From Tenrec ecaudatus (taxonomy: Eukaryota; Chordata; Mammalia; Afrosoricida; Tenrecidae), in contig NC_134534.1 in the NCBI RefSeq assembly GCF_050624435.1, forward strand, positions 64,813,501 to 64,877,500: 64,000 nucleotides of DNA, in the 5' to 3' direction. Shown piece after piece: positions 33,787 through 46,689 of this stretch. The translations under genes and the position numbers were made by a program. The notes below the pieces were generated by a model. The model was not told the DNA's origin. It did not search any database and worked only from the letters and a program-made list of their open reading frames with translations. Numbering within the stretch: position 1 is the first letter of the stretch; each line of letters starts with the position of its first letter.

Positions 33787-33990
33787 CTGGAGTTCTGGTG
33801 GTATACTGGTTACACATGGGGCTGATAACTGCAAGGTCAGTGATTTGAAACCACTAGCTTCTCCTTGGGAGAAAGACGAGGTTTTCTACTCCTATAAAGA
33901 TTTATAGTCTCAGTAACTCACAGGGGCAGTTCTACTCTGTCCTATCAAGTTGCTGTAATTCAGTATTGACTAGACAGCAGTGAGTTTGGT
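33787..33990 (+). repeat. AfroSINE-like SINE
   Basis: 'ggagttctggtggtatactg', 'ataactgcaaggtcagtgat', 'ttgaaaccactagcttctcc' and 'ggggcagttctactctgtcc' are in the expected order. Confidence 0.75.
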
Positions 33991-34711
33991 TTGCTTTTGG
34001 CAGGAAAACAAGGACAGTTTGAGACAAGAAAATGTATTTATATAATTTACCAAAGGAAAAATTAGGCTAGCTCAATGTTTAGAAAATATTTGGGAAAATT
34101 CAGTCTCCTCTTCTGATTTTAAATTTGTATGCTAGGAATAGAAAGCTATTTCATATAGGATTTTAAAACCATCTCAAACCAACATTTAAAAAACAAACAA
34201 TAGTTTAAACACTTAATAAAAACAAAGTATTGTCATGGTTTTTCTTTTTAAAAAAAGAACACCAAAGGTTGCCTATTATCAATATATTATTAATATTGAT
34301 TGGAAATTTCTGGGAAATATGCAAACACATATACTTATATAGCATTATGTATATAGTTAGGTGTATGTGTTTTAATTAGGTATAAATATTGTAAAGAAAA
34401 ATCCCAAGTCTAAACTGAAAAGTTCTAAAATTTAGAAGAAATCATAAAGTGGAAAATTTGTGGGGAGTTTTTGTTTGTCGTTTTGTACAGTATAGAAATC
34501 ACTATGCTGGATTTTGGAAATCCCCATTAACCATATCTAGATGAAGATAGGCTCTCGGCATCCAATTATTGAAGTCATAGCAGACGACCAAAGAGCATTG
34601 CTTTCAATTAAGGACCTTAGCTCTTAGAAAAATTGATACCTAAGGAGCAGATTGCAAGCAACCAATTTTCAGGAAAATGAGCAGGGTGTCTGATTCTTAT
34701 TATCTTGAGTC
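33991..34711. other. Intergenic, no feature recognised
   Basis: AT-rich unassigned sequence. Confidence 0.35.
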
Positions 34712-34900
34712 AGATCGGATTACATGTTGGACTGCTCACTGAAAGACCACCAGTTCAAATCTACCAATCACTTCACGGGAGAAAAAAAAAAGAGACTGTC
34801 TTCTTCCATAAAGATTTACAGTCTTGGAAAACCCAAGAGGCAGTTCTACGCTATCACACTGAGTTAGGATAACTTGGAATCAATTCAATGCCAGAGACTT
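34712..34900 (+). repeat. AfroSINE-like SINE
   Basis: 'gactgctcactgaaagacca', 'ccagttcaaatctaccaatc' and 'taaagatttacagtcttgga' mark the SINE body. Confidence 0.65.
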
Positions 34901-34952
34901 TGGAATGAACTCAGAGCCTGGCGAAGGCTGAAAGGGTGGCAATTCTGTGTTG

Positions 34953-35510
34953 CTCTTAGGTGCCATCTAGTTGGCTCCAGCCCATAGCGACTCTAAGTAC
35001 AACAGAATAAAACACTATCTGTGCCATCTTCACAAGTGTTCTTCTGTCTGAACCCACTAATGCAGCTACTGTCCCATCCGTCTTGTGGAGGCCTTTCCTC
35101 TTCTTCTCTGCCCCTCCACCTTACCAAGCAGGGTGTCCTTCTCCAGGGACTGGCCTCTCCTGACAACACATCCAAAGTACCTGAAACACCACGCCATCCT
35201 TGCCTCTAAGGAGCATTCTGGCTGTACGTCTTCCAAGACAGATTTGTTTGTTCTTTTGGCAGTCTATGGACCTTTCAATATTCTTCACCAGCACTGTAAT
35301 TCAGATGCATCAGTTCTCCGTTGGTTTCTTTATTCGTTAACCAATTTTCACATACATATAAAGCAAGTGAACATACCATGGCTTGGGTCAGGCAAACCTT
35401 ATCCCTCAAGGTAAACTCTGCTTTTCAACATTTTAAAGAGGAGAGGTCACCTCAGTTGAGGTCAGTTTCTCAAGATAAGGGGAGAGAGAGAAGACCATTA
35501 AGCTGATGCT
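34953..35510 (-). mobile_element. RTE LINE 3' end, antisense
   Basis: The plus strand reads 'gtgccatctagttggctcca', 'gtccttctccagggactggc', 'aaggagcattctggctgtac', 'ccaagacagatttgtttgtt' and 'accatggcttgggtcaggca'. This is the antisense 3' end of the afrotherian RTE in the right order and well conserved. Confidence 0.8.
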
Positions 35511-35756
35511 ATACAACATTGTACTAAGGTCACCCCAAATCAACAGACACTTTTACCAGAGTGATAAGTGAAATTTACTGTAAATTCAAGTCAAAATACG
35601 TAGCAGGGGGACACATATGTCTTGGAGGATATTCCCCTTCTATTAGTTAGTAAACTGGGTAAAGCAACCTCCCACCAAAAAAAGATGCGTAAAAATATTT
35701 ATACAGAACCAAAGGGGAGAATAAACCTGGTACTATGATCCTAGTTGGACACTTAA
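35511..35756. other. Intergenic, no feature recognised
   Basis: Short unassigned stretch. Confidence 0.3.
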
Positions 35757-35995
35757 AAAATCATTTTATTGACATATACGTCACATAACATACAATTTAA
35801 TCATTCAATCATATTTAGATGTGTGCAATTATCACCACAAGCAATTGCAGAATATTTTCTCCTTATATCCATTGTTGTTGGTTCCCCAAAATCTCTCTGA
35901 AATGCCCCTAGTCAATTATCAATCCAGTTACTATCTCTAGAAATATGCCTACCCTGGATTTCATGTACAGAAAAGAAAATCATACAAAACACAAA
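35757..35995 (-). mobile_element. L1M-type 3' fragment, antisense
   Basis: 'tttattgacatatacgtcac', 'ataacatacaatttaatcat' and 'gtgcaattatcaccacaagc' are common antisense L1 3'-end blocks. Confidence 0.6.
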
Positions 35996-36934
35996 CAGGA
36001 AGCAAATAACAAACAAAAACAAGACAATGACTAGAAAATCCTCAGTAGATAAGGAAGCAAAAATTATTAAAAATTGAAACAGTTTCCACTGGACAGTTTC
36101 CTCCCAAACTGATCAAAATTCGTTACATTTTTCACAATGTATCAACATTCTATTTAATTGTGTCCCATTTCTAGTGCTCCAGTTTTCCTGGCCCTAATTC
36201 TCTCTTCTTTGCTTCAGATTAAATGTTGACCTTTCATATTCAAACAGATAGTTCTTAGTAGAGGACCAAAGTAACAGGTAATATCCTTTATTTTATGTTT
36301 CATTCTTCTGTTATGTTACCCTGTGATCTCAGAGAATAGCTGCTTCACTCAAGATTTCAATTAAATGGTTGATTTTAATAGAACGGCACTGTTTGAAGAA
36401 TAAGGATGACCTTAAATCCCCAAATTTTATTGCCAAACAAACAGAATCCTAGGGACTTTCCAGCCCTCTGTACGTCAGCTATCAAAGTGCTTTCCGATCT
36501 TTGCAAAAACAAACTTGAATTAACCTAGTAGTTGAGTTGACATATTTTGATATGTGATATTTAGGTCACTGACTGATAAAAGAAGGGCACTCCCAAAATT
36601 TAAAAGGGATCATTTCCCCAAATCCTTGTGTGCCCGCCTTGACAGCTGATCTTTCTGGAGTTTAAAAGAATTGACTCCCTGCGAGTGATGACATCTACCT
36701 GTCATTGTATTCAGACTTGTCATGACAAGTATAAATGGAAAGCTGGGCTCCTGAGCTTCTGCATGGTAAAGGAAGATTGCTATAACTCAAGGAAGGGCCA
36801 GCAGGAGCTCTCCTCCCTCCAGCCAGGTGGTTTACTGCCCGAAGCCAAAGAAAACATGATAGTGAAATAAACAGATCATGAAAAACCAGTTGCAGCCTTT
36901 TGGCAATTGTAGTCTCTAGCTGTATTCCTTTTCT
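35996..36934. other. Intergenic, no feature recognised
   Basis: No family or exon could be named. Possibly the 5' continuation of the LTR-like unit that follows. Confidence 0.3.
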
Positions 36935-37450
36935 GTAATGCCTTGTATAAATTTACACGGGGAAACTATTCTCATGGGTTCCATTCTAAAGCCCCCAAAT
37001 ATATGTAAACCTGGATGGGCCATGATTCTCAGTCTTGGTAGTTATCTAAAGATAGAAACCGGAAGTTATATAATGATACATTCATCTCTCATGATCCAAT
37101 GTAAGGGGAGTTCCCCTGTGCTGTGGACTGCATCATCCTTTACCTTATAAGAGATCAAATGAGAGCGTGCAAGCAGGCACAGAGGGGCCTACCCCCACCA
37201 ACAATGCAGAATCAAGAGCAGAGCCTGCCCTTTGGACCTGGGGTCCCTGTGCTTACAATCTTCTAGGGAAGATCAATGCCAAACACATGGGGATCTCTGA
37301 GAAACCTGGATCCCATAGTTATGGAAAGGAGGCAAGGACCTTACCCTGAGCCTATCTTCCCCTAGAGTTGGCACCATGAATGCAGACTTCTAGCCTTCTA
37401 ACCTGTTACACAATAAACTTTCATTTAAAACATCCATATTTCTGTTATAG
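36935..37450 (+). mobile_element. MaLR-type LTR remnant
   Basis: 'aaggggagttcccctgtgct', later 'gaatgcagacttctagcctt' and then 'acaataaactttcattt' correspond to the conserved middle and 3' end of THE1/MST/MLT-class LTRs. No internal viral sequence recognised. Confidence 0.5.
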
Positions 37451-37754
37451 TAGTGCTATGTAACCAAAAACAACGATCTTCCCTTAAAAAAAAACCAAAT
37501 AAACAGCATCTTCTGGCATTGAGTTTCTGTTAATGGTATGGACAAAGTTAAAAATGATTAGTAGTGATGGTTACACAACATGGTGAAACTAATATCATTA
37601 AATTATATGGGTAAGCATGATGAAATTGGCAAATGCTTTATATATTTCATCACAATAAAAAAGTTAATGCTGTTTTATTTGTTTTTTGTTTTGTTTTATA
37701 TCATTTAAGCCTTGGAATTATCTTTAACTCCCTTGTTCCCACTCCTGTATATAG

Positions 37755-38420
37755 CTAATTGCCAAATCCCATCGATCCTACAGCCCAATCAATACATGCT
37801 GAACAAATAATCTGAGAAGCTGGATGTTGCCAAATTCCATCGATCCTACAGCCCAATCAATACATGCTGAACAAATAATCTGAGAAGCTGGATGTGGCAT
37901 CAGGATCGGAGGAAGGCAAATGACACTACCTTGCTTGCTGAAAATGAAGACTTGAAGCATGTAGTGACGAAGATAAAGACTATATAGGCCCCAGTAAGGA
38001 TTGCAAATTAATGTAAAGTAAACCAAATCCTCACAATTGGTCCAATTAAGAATCTCATGATAAATGTAGATAAGACTGAAGTTGACAAGGATTTCATTTT
38101 ATTTGGATCCACAATCAACACTATGGAAGCAGCGATCAAGAAATCAAAGAACAAAGAATCGTTAGTTTATATGACATGGTCCTGCTCAATTCTCCCCTTC
38201 AGGAAGCGATCACTGAAGATATGGGTGCTACAGCAAAGGGTGGGGAAGAAACCAGATGTGCTCAGCTACCAAAACAAGCACCCAACTAAATAAGATGTCA
38301 ATCATTCCGCATGGAAGAAGCACACCAGCCTGGGTCGATTAAAGGATGATAAGTAACAAAATCCAACATTCTGTTGGACATGGGATGGCTATGAGTTAGC
38401 GCTAACTCCAGGGCACTTAA
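37755..38420 (+). mobile_element. RTE LINE fragment with a 68-bp internal duplication
   Basis: 'gaacaaataatctgagaagc' then 'tggcatcaggatcggaggaa', 'actaccttgcttgctgaaaa' and 'aagactgaagttgacaagga' follow the RTE around and after the YADD region. Much sequence is deleted downstream, and the 3' end is recognisable near 38380-38420 ('gggatggctatgagttagcg'). Confidence 0.75.
37761..37896 (+). repeat. 68-bp tandem duplication
   Basis: Copies start with 'gccaaatcccatcgatccta' at 37761 and 'gccaaattccatcgatccta' at 37829. They are almost identical over the full unit. Confidence 0.9.
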
Positions 38421-38443
38421 TAACAACATTAATCCTACAAAAG

Positions 38444-38580
38444 GAGCCCCAGTGGCATGCTGGGAAAACCCTTGGTTGCTAATTAAAACACTGGCACTTT
38501 GCACCCAACTGTCTGCTCCAAGGGGGACAGGCCTGGCAATTGACTTCCATAAAATTACAGCCAAGAGGCCCCTAAAGAGC
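38444..38580 (+). repeat. AfroSINE-like SINE, partial
   Basis: 'ggagccccagtggcatgctg' then 'cttggttgctaattaaaaca' and 'aaattacagccaagaggccc' mark the head and middle. Confidence 0.6.
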
Positions 38581-38581
38581 C

Positions 38582-40062
<1,481 letters not shown>

Positions 40063-42255
40063 TGGTGGGGGTGACTCCAGTACCAAATACTAAGTGGATG
40101 CCTGCCCCTCCCCCCAGAAGAATTTATTTCAAAGGACAGCATTGAATCTGCAGCTCAGGGAGAGGGACATATCTGATGGGAGCACATGGGAGCAGATGAA
40201 GGGTGAGGAGGGGAGAGTAGAGCACATCCTGGCCCATCAAGCCTTGAGGATGATGACCCCCAATTGGAGCAGCCAGCTCACAGAGAGGACCACATGGCCA
40301 GCCCCACTATGCGACATGACGTCCCTCACTGCCCCATGGCTTGCGGGGGACAGCACTGGAGACACAGTGTGGATTGAATTGCACCCGACCTGATCCCACC
40401 ACACCGAGGCAAAGCACTGGGGGAGTACAGCGGAACATCAAGGGAATGGAACGGCAAGGTACCCAGGGAATGCTGAAGGTGGACTTTGGGGCCAGGGCAT
40501 GGTCCTAAAGGCCAACAGACGATCCTTGAACTAACTGCAAGCTTTTCTTTCTTGTTGTGTTTTGTTTTGTTCTTTGTCAGTGGTTTGTTGTTGTTTTGTT
40601 GAATATTGTTGCTTGGTTTTGCTCTGTCTTGTTTTCGTGCATGTTATTATCTCTGCAGGTCTTTCTAAATAAGATAGGCTGGATGAAAAAGAACAGGACT
40701 GACAGTTCAGTTCCGGGAGGGAAGTGGGATGGAGGGAGGTGGGGGGTAAGGAAGTGGTGTTAACAAACAAAGGAACAACAAGTGATCCAAATTGGTGGTG
40801 AGGTGGGTGTGGGAGGCCTGGTAGGGCATGATCAAGGGTAATGTAATGAACAGGAATTACTGAAACCCAGGTGGGGACTGAGCATGACAGTGGGACAGGA
40901 GGAAAGTCAAGGGAAATAGAGGAAAAAGCTGGGAGGCAAAGAGCATTTATAGAGGTCTAGACAAAGACATGTACATATGCAAATATGTATATGAGGATGG
41001 GGAAATAGATCTATGTGCCTATATTTACAGGTTTAGTATTAAGGTGGCGGAAGGACATTGGGCCTCCACTCAAGTACTCCCTCAATGCAAGAATACTTTC
41101 TTCTATTAAATTGGCATTCTGTGATGCTCACCCTCCTGACACAACCGCTGAACACAAAGCGGGTGAATAAGCAAATGTGGTGAAGAAAGGTGATGGTGCC
41201 CGGGTATCAAAAGATATGGCATCTGGGGTCTTAAGGGCTTCAAGATAAACAAGCGGCCATCTAGCTCAGAAGCAACAAAGCCCACATGGAAGAACACACC
41301 AGCCTGTGTGATCACGAGGTTCTGAAGGGATCAGTAATCAGACATCAAAGATCAAAAAATCATATCATTGGGTGCACACCTCCAAGATATGATCGCTGAG
41401 GACAAATGGGTGAATAAGCAAATGTGGCGAAGAAAGCTGATGGTGTCCGGCTATCAAAGGTATAGTATCTGGGATCTTAAAGGCTTGAAGGTAAACAGCG
41501 GCCATCTAGCTCAAAAGCAACAAAGCCCACATGGAAGAAGCACACCAGCCTGTGTGATCATGAGGTGTCGAAGGGATCAGGTATAAAGTACCATCAGAAC
41601 AAAAAATTCTTACCATAGTGAATGAAGGGGGAAGTGCAGAGTGGAGACCCAAAGCCCATTTGTCGGCCACTGGAGATCCCCTTGCAGAGGAGTCTAGGGG
41701 AGAAGAGTCAGTCAAGGAGCAATGTAGCACCGATGAGTAATGCAGTTTTCCTCTAGTTCCTAAATGCTTCCTTCCCCCACCCCCACCTCCCACTATCATG
41801 ATCCGAATTCTATCTTGCAAGTCTGGCTAGACCAGTGGGTGTACACTGGTGCAGATGGGAGCTGGAGGCACAGGGAATTCAGGGCGGATGATACCTTCAG
41901 GACCAGGGGTGTGAGTGGTGATACTGGGAGGTAGAGGGAGAGTGGGTTGGAAAGAGGGAACCGATTACAGGGATCTGCATGTGACCTCCTCCCTGGGGGA
42001 TGGACAACAGAAAAGGGGGTGAAGGGAGACGTCGGACAGGGCAGGATGTGACAAAATAATAGTTTATAAATTATCAAGGGCTCATGAGGGAGGGGAGGGA
42101 GGGGAAAAAAGAGGACCTGATGCCAAGGGTTTAAGTGGAGAGCAAATGTTTTGAGAATGATGAGGGTAATGAATGTACAGATGTGCTTTACATAATTGAT
42201 GTATGTATGGATTGTGATAAGAGTTGTATGTGCCCCTAATGAAACGTTTTTAAAA
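40063..42255 (+). mobile_element. 2.19-kb L1-tail element with target duplication, longest bounded copy
   Basis: Both ends are fixed by a 14-bp direct repeat, aaaagaatgatggc, at 40049-40062 and 42256-42269, and the interrupted older copy is continuous across it. The element begins 'tggtgggggtgactccagta' and ends 'gtatgtgcccctaatgaaac' plus T and A runs. It has no open frame over about 100 codons in either strand and no recognisable RT or endonuclease. It contains a 247-bp tandem duplication. Its blocks resemble afrotherian L1 3' UTRs, so it is probably the 3' portion of a lineage-specific L1. A free-standing non-autonomous retroposon is the alternative. Confidence 0.8.
41161..41654 (+). repeat. 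247-bp internal tandem duplication in the L1-tail element
   Basis: 'gggtgaataagcaaatgtgg' at 41161 recurs at 41408, and the following blocks ('ggccatctagctca', 'agcaacaaagcccacatgga', 'caccagcctgtgtgatca') recur at the same offset. Other copies here have the block once. Confidence 0.85.
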
Positions 42256-42269
42256 AAAAGAATGATGGC

Positions 42270-42384
42270 AACCTATGTACAAATATATATGGATACAATT
42301 AATGTATAATTGTTATGGATTGTTATAAGGGTTGTAAGAACCCCCCATATAATGATCTTTTAATTACAAAAAATAAATAAATAT
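42270..42384 (+). mobile_element. 3' end of the older L1-tail copy
   Basis: Continuation of 38582-40062 after the nested insertion: 'aacctatgtacaaatatata', 'tatggattgttataagggtt', 'gtaagaaccccccatataat', then an A-rich end. Confidence 0.75.
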
Positions 42385-42475
42385 TACAGCCAAGAAAACC
42401 CTATGGGGAAGTTCTACTCTGACACATGGCACTGTCATGAGGCCAAGGCACCTAACAAACATTAATTCTACATCT
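42385..42475 (+). repeat. AfroSINE-like 3' fragment
   Basis: 'ttacagccaagaaaacccta' then 'tggggaagttctactctgac' and 'acatggcactgtcatgaggc'. It may be the 3' half of the SINE begun at 38444, because both parts share 'attacagccaaga'. The two L1-tail elements would then be nested inside that SINE. Confidence 0.6.
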
Positions 42476-43504
42476 ATAATACTTCTTGTATTGGGACACT
42501 ACACTAACCGAATCCTACATTAACTGTGATTTAAGCTATTTCTTGAAGAAACTGGGTGATTTTGTCTTGCAGAATATTTTGCAGTCTGATTTTGTTGGTT
42601 TGCTGCCTCATGATAGGATTTAACAAGTCTCTTTATTTTGTATCTCTTCGACCCCCGAATTTCCTGGAAACTAATCATAAGAGGTAAAGTCTTGATTAGA
42701 CTCTTTTGACAGGACTATGCTATGGAACTGAGCCCTTTCTAATGCACCAGCTTCAGGAAGCATGTTTCCGGTTCCCCTTTTTTGGTGCTAAAACTAATCA
42801 GTGAGTCATAGTCAGCATGATCCATCTATTATCTATGAAAAAGTTTTTCTTTCATAAAGATAGCTAAAGCTGCTTCCTTTGGGGTAGAGGTCAAACGTTA
42901 TTCTGCTTTGCAAACTTTCCACTTCTGACCCCACCAGCCTTCTGGTTCTGCTGCTGCTGCTTCTGTGTCTGTTGGTACATTGCATTCCTTTAATATGTCC
43001 TTTAGTTGTTTTGTTTTTCATAAATGATGCTGTTAAAAAGATTCTGGAAGGATATGGGATACTTTCACTTCACTATCGTTGAACTGTTTCCCAAAGTGAT
43101 TGTGCCAATTTCACTCTGAGTTTATAAAAGCATCGTCCTCTCCTACTTTTGGTAATGTCATTTATACTTTGCTCCACTCTGTTAAAACAAAAAAAGGAAT
43201 ATGAGCATAATCAAGCAATGCATATTTAATGCTTTAGATAAAGATAAGCTATTCATGCTATAAGGTTATGAGTTATTATTATCATATGGCCTTTCTTGCC
43301 ATAGGTCTTGCAGCATCCCTTAAACGATTGGGTGGGACTATGAGGTTAAATAAACAGGTGCATGGAAGATTTGTATTGACTTGATCAGTTTTGCCACTTT
43401 GCTAGCATCAAGGGAGCCAATCCCAGAGTCTAAGAGGGGATCTCAGAAGAAGACCCAGGAGTGAACTACATACTTTGAATCAGAGTACATCTTCTCAGAC
43501 TCTC
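42476..43504 (-). other. Probably old L1-derived, antisense; otherwise unassigned
   Basis: 'aactgtttcccaaagtgatt' then 'gtgccaatttcactctgag' at 43081-43123 is an antisense L1 block. The rest (42480-43020 and 43200-43500) could not be assigned. Confidence 0.35.
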
Positions 43505-44035
43505 TGTGTTAGTCTGGGTACTTTAGAGAAATAAATCCACAGAAACTCATGTATAAGAGAAAATTTTATATAAAGGCTAAGTGCACATCAAGAAAACATC
43601 CCAACCCAGTGCTGCCCAAGCCCACAAGTCCAACATTAACCCATATGTCTGACACCAATCCACAAAGTCCTCCTCCATCTCACAAAACAGACGCAATGAT
43701 GCCGACTGCAGGAGGAAAGCCGAATGAGTGAACATGTAAGCATCTCAGCACTGGCAGGGGTCTCCACACAGCTGTTCCAGCACCCAGGGCTGCATTGGGG
43801 TAGATCCATGTGGCTTCTCCTCAGGGATGTCTCGCAGGAAGTGAGCCTTGCCAGCGGAAGCAGAGAACTGGTTAAGACAGCTGCACCCTGGTCTGACCAT
43901 CACAAAGCAAGAAACCCAAGAACTTGAGAAAGGTGAGGCTCACTGAGCCATTTATCCCTCCATCCTTCAATTAACCCCATATGTGTTTATCGGCCAGGTT
44001 GTCACAATAAACTAACGACCTCCCTCTCTTAAATG
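43505..44035 (-). mobile_element. Solo-LTR-like repeat, antisense
   Basis: It begins 'tgtgttagtctgggtacttt' (reverse complement of a ...ctaacaca end) and runs to 'ggttgtcacaataaactaac'. It is the antisense counterpart of 47990-48597 and 7610-7790. No internal viral region adjoins it. The LTR class is uncertain. Confidence 0.55.
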
Positions 44036-44261
44036 CAAGAGTAAAAGTAACACTGAATATCAAATGAGATGGCAGCATGGTAGTCTGGGCTCACTCACCT
44101 GATTCAGAGCAAAAGAGATGATTGCCTCTGGGCAGGAGGTTTGCTAGTAGAGTGGGGTTTCTTCAGGAACTTTTGGTGGTACTAAAGAGCCTAGTAACAC
44201 TTGCCCACGAAGGGCAGAGGCCAGGACACAGGGTTGAGAACTCTGCTTGTGGGCATGGTTA
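44036..44261. other. Unassigned gap
   Basis: No feature recognised between the LTR-like unit and the next L1-tail copy. Confidence 0.3.
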
Positions 44262-45297
44262 AATGCCCACATGGAAGAAGCACACCAGTCTGGATGATCA
44301 TGAGGTGTCTATGAGATCAGGTATCAGGCATCAAAGACTCAGAGCAAAAAAATCATAATGTGAATGAAGCGGGGAGTGCAGAGTGAGGCCCAAAGCCAAT
44401 CTGTAAGCAATTGGACATCCCCTTACAGAAGGGTTGGGGGGGAGAAGTAAGGGGACAGTATAGCACCAATGAAAAATACAGCTTTCCTCTGGTTCTTTAA
44501 TGCTTTCTCCCCGCCAAAATCATGATCCAATTCTACCTTACAGATCTGGCTAGACCAGAGCATTTATACGGGTACAGATAAGAGCTGGAAACACAGGGAA
44601 TACAGGACAGATAAATTCCTCAGGACCAATATATATATTTTTTTTCATGGTAACGTGCTCACCTCAGCCCCGCTTGGTGGTCCACGTGGAGAGAGCGAGA
44701 GAATCTTTAATGCTAACAAAGGCTTTTATATTCTCTGGAGACATGCAAGCCCCCTAATTACAGGTGAAGACATATGTCACAGGAAGGGGCTGTGCTATAG
44801 ATAATACAGTAATGGGAGGGGGTGATCTAGGGGTATCCACTCAATAGGAAGAGGAGGGATTGGGGGTATACATGTGGCAAGATGGGCGGATCCTAGATAC
44901 AGGATGGCAGCCTAATGTTGGAAGCCTGTTTGACCAATATTGAGAGTAGCCGTACCATTAGGGTAAGGGGAAGGTGGGGGAGAAAGGAGGAACCGATCAC
45001 AATGACCAACATTTAACCCTCTCTCAGGGGGATGGACAATAGACAAGGGGGTGAGGGGAGAAATTGGACAGTGCAAGACATGAAAAAGATAATTTGTAAA
45101 TTATCAAGAGGGTTCATGAGGGAGGGTGGTTGAGGGAGGGGAAAAATTAGGAGCTGATACCAAGGACTCAAGCAGAAAGTAAATGCTTTGAAAACGATGA
45201 TGGCAACATATGTGCAATGTGCTTGAGATCATGGAAGTATGTATGGACTGTGATGAGTTGTATGAGCCCCCAATAAAATGATTTAAAAAAAAAAACT
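44262..45297 (+). mobile_element. L1-tail copy interrupted by a 299-bp insertion
   Basis: It starts 'tgcccacatggaagaagcac' and runs in order to 'gagcccccaataaaatgatt' with a final A-run. It is interrupted at 44633-44931. It lacks everything upstream of the 'cacatggaagaagc' block, so it is 5'-truncated. Confidence 0.8.
44633..44931 (-). mobile_element. A-tailed, LTR-derived insertion
   Basis: 299 bp lie between identical 9-bp repeats, gaccaatat (44624-44632 and 44932-44940). On the minus strand the sequence has an LTR-like U3/R layout: a TATA-type 'agaatataaaagcc', then 'agcattaaagattctctcgc' (poly-A-signal-like), and an end in 'gttaccatg' followed by A's and (TA)n. It lacks TG...CA ends flanked by a 4-6-bp duplication, so it looks reverse-transcribed by LINE machinery rather than integrated as a provirus. 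Confidence 0.5.
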
Positions 45298-46663
45298 GCC
45301 ATGATTGACTGACTCACCATAGCCTGTCTCACAAATCCTTCCAGATCCTCCCAGTTACTTACTTGTTGATCCCAGACCTTAATTGTAACCTGTTATTTCC
45401 TTAATAAACCTGTAGTGGCCATTGCAGCAAATTCAAACTCAGCTGAGGAGTGCTGGGAGGTGTCAAACAATGGATTCAAAGGCTGGGGAGTGGAGATAAT
45501 GTCCAACCTCCTCTCAGAGAAATCAGCCTGGGGTGATGTTGACAGTGAGTCTTCTCTCCCCCCGAGGATACTGAGGCGTCTAGCTTGGTGCTATGGAGCT
45601 CATGATCGAACCCCATTCTAGTAAGTGGCTGTTTCTACTATGTAGGAAAGGACAAAGGCGGCAGGTCATTGCGTGCTGGTTAGTATTTCCCAGGACTCCT
45701 TGGGTCACATAAAGTGTGGAACACTTTGCTATTAACCAAAAGGCTGGGTCAAATCCATGCAGCAATGGCTCGGAAGAAGTATCTCACAATCTGCTTCTGG
45801 AAGATCTCAGCCACTGCAAAGCCTGTGGAGCACACAGGTGGTCATCATGACATGGGTCAGAATTGACTTGATGGAAATTGGCTTAAGAAAGAGATGTTGG
45901 CACTAGCTTTTTTGTGTGTTTTTTTTTTAAAAAAAATCTCCTATGAATCTCCTGCTGACACTGCAGGGCAGTGAATTATTTTATGTGGCTCTTCCAGCCA
46001 CACTCTGTTAACTCCACCAAAGCACCCTTGCGTCTGGGTAGGAAGGTGGGAGAAGACCCTGTTAGGATGCAGCTGTTTGTGCTTGTTCACAGGATTCATT
46101 GTGATTGCCATTCTGGTGCATAGCAAATGAGCCCTTTCAGAAGCAAGAGGGGAAATCTCACCATCAGAAAAAGACAAGAGTGGAGTGTGTCCCCTGGTCC
46201 CTGAGAACCGTGTGCATTGAATCCCATTGATCCAGAAGATAGCTGTGACATCACAAGAGTGGCAGAAAACCAGTAGCAGCAGCCAAGCTAGGAGCCAGGG
46301 CATGAGACAGCAGCAGGTCTCCCAGCCCACAGAACACATCAAAAGATGCTTTTTGGTAGGATGCTGGCTTTTGGAGTGGGTTGCTCTGGGTGCTTAATCT
46401 GGCTGACCTATGAAGTTGAAGCTGAATGCTTATGGACTGAGGTTTACAGTGAATGTCCCGTGGACATGCATTAGAAGATCTGAAATAATTTTGCAACATG
46501 TCCTGACTGAACAACTCTATCTTGAGCATTTCCATCTAGATTGTAACCTGTTAATTTCCACATTAACCCTATGATAATGAGCCTTGTCTTGAGGTCTGTG
46601 TGGTCACCACAATGAATTCTAGAACCTAGAGGAACATTAAAGAGTGTTATGTGAGGCAGAACA
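45298..46663 (+). mobile_element. ERVL-class LTR region, with a SINE-like piece, degenerate
   Basis: The LTR 3' end is suggested by 'ttgtcttgaggtctgtgtgg' and 'aatgaattctagaacctaga' followed by a CA end at 46662-46663. A related block ('ttaattgtaacctgttattt', 'aataaacctgtagtggccat') at 45378-45422 may be a second copy. A SINE-like segment ('gggtcagaattgacttgatg') is at about 45700-45885. The 5' boundary is unknown. Confidence 0.4.
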
Positions 46664-46666
46664 TTT

Positions 46667-46684
46667 TGGTATCAGCAGTAGGAC
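46667..46684 (+). other. Primer-binding-site-like sequence (tRNA-Leu type)
   Basis: TGGTATCAGCAGTAGGAC lies 3 bases after an LTR-like CA end. It resembles the tRNA-Leu primer site of ERVL elements, which is TGGT(G/A)TCAGAAGTGGGA in my recollection. Confidence 0.45.
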
Positions 46685-46689
46685 CCCCA

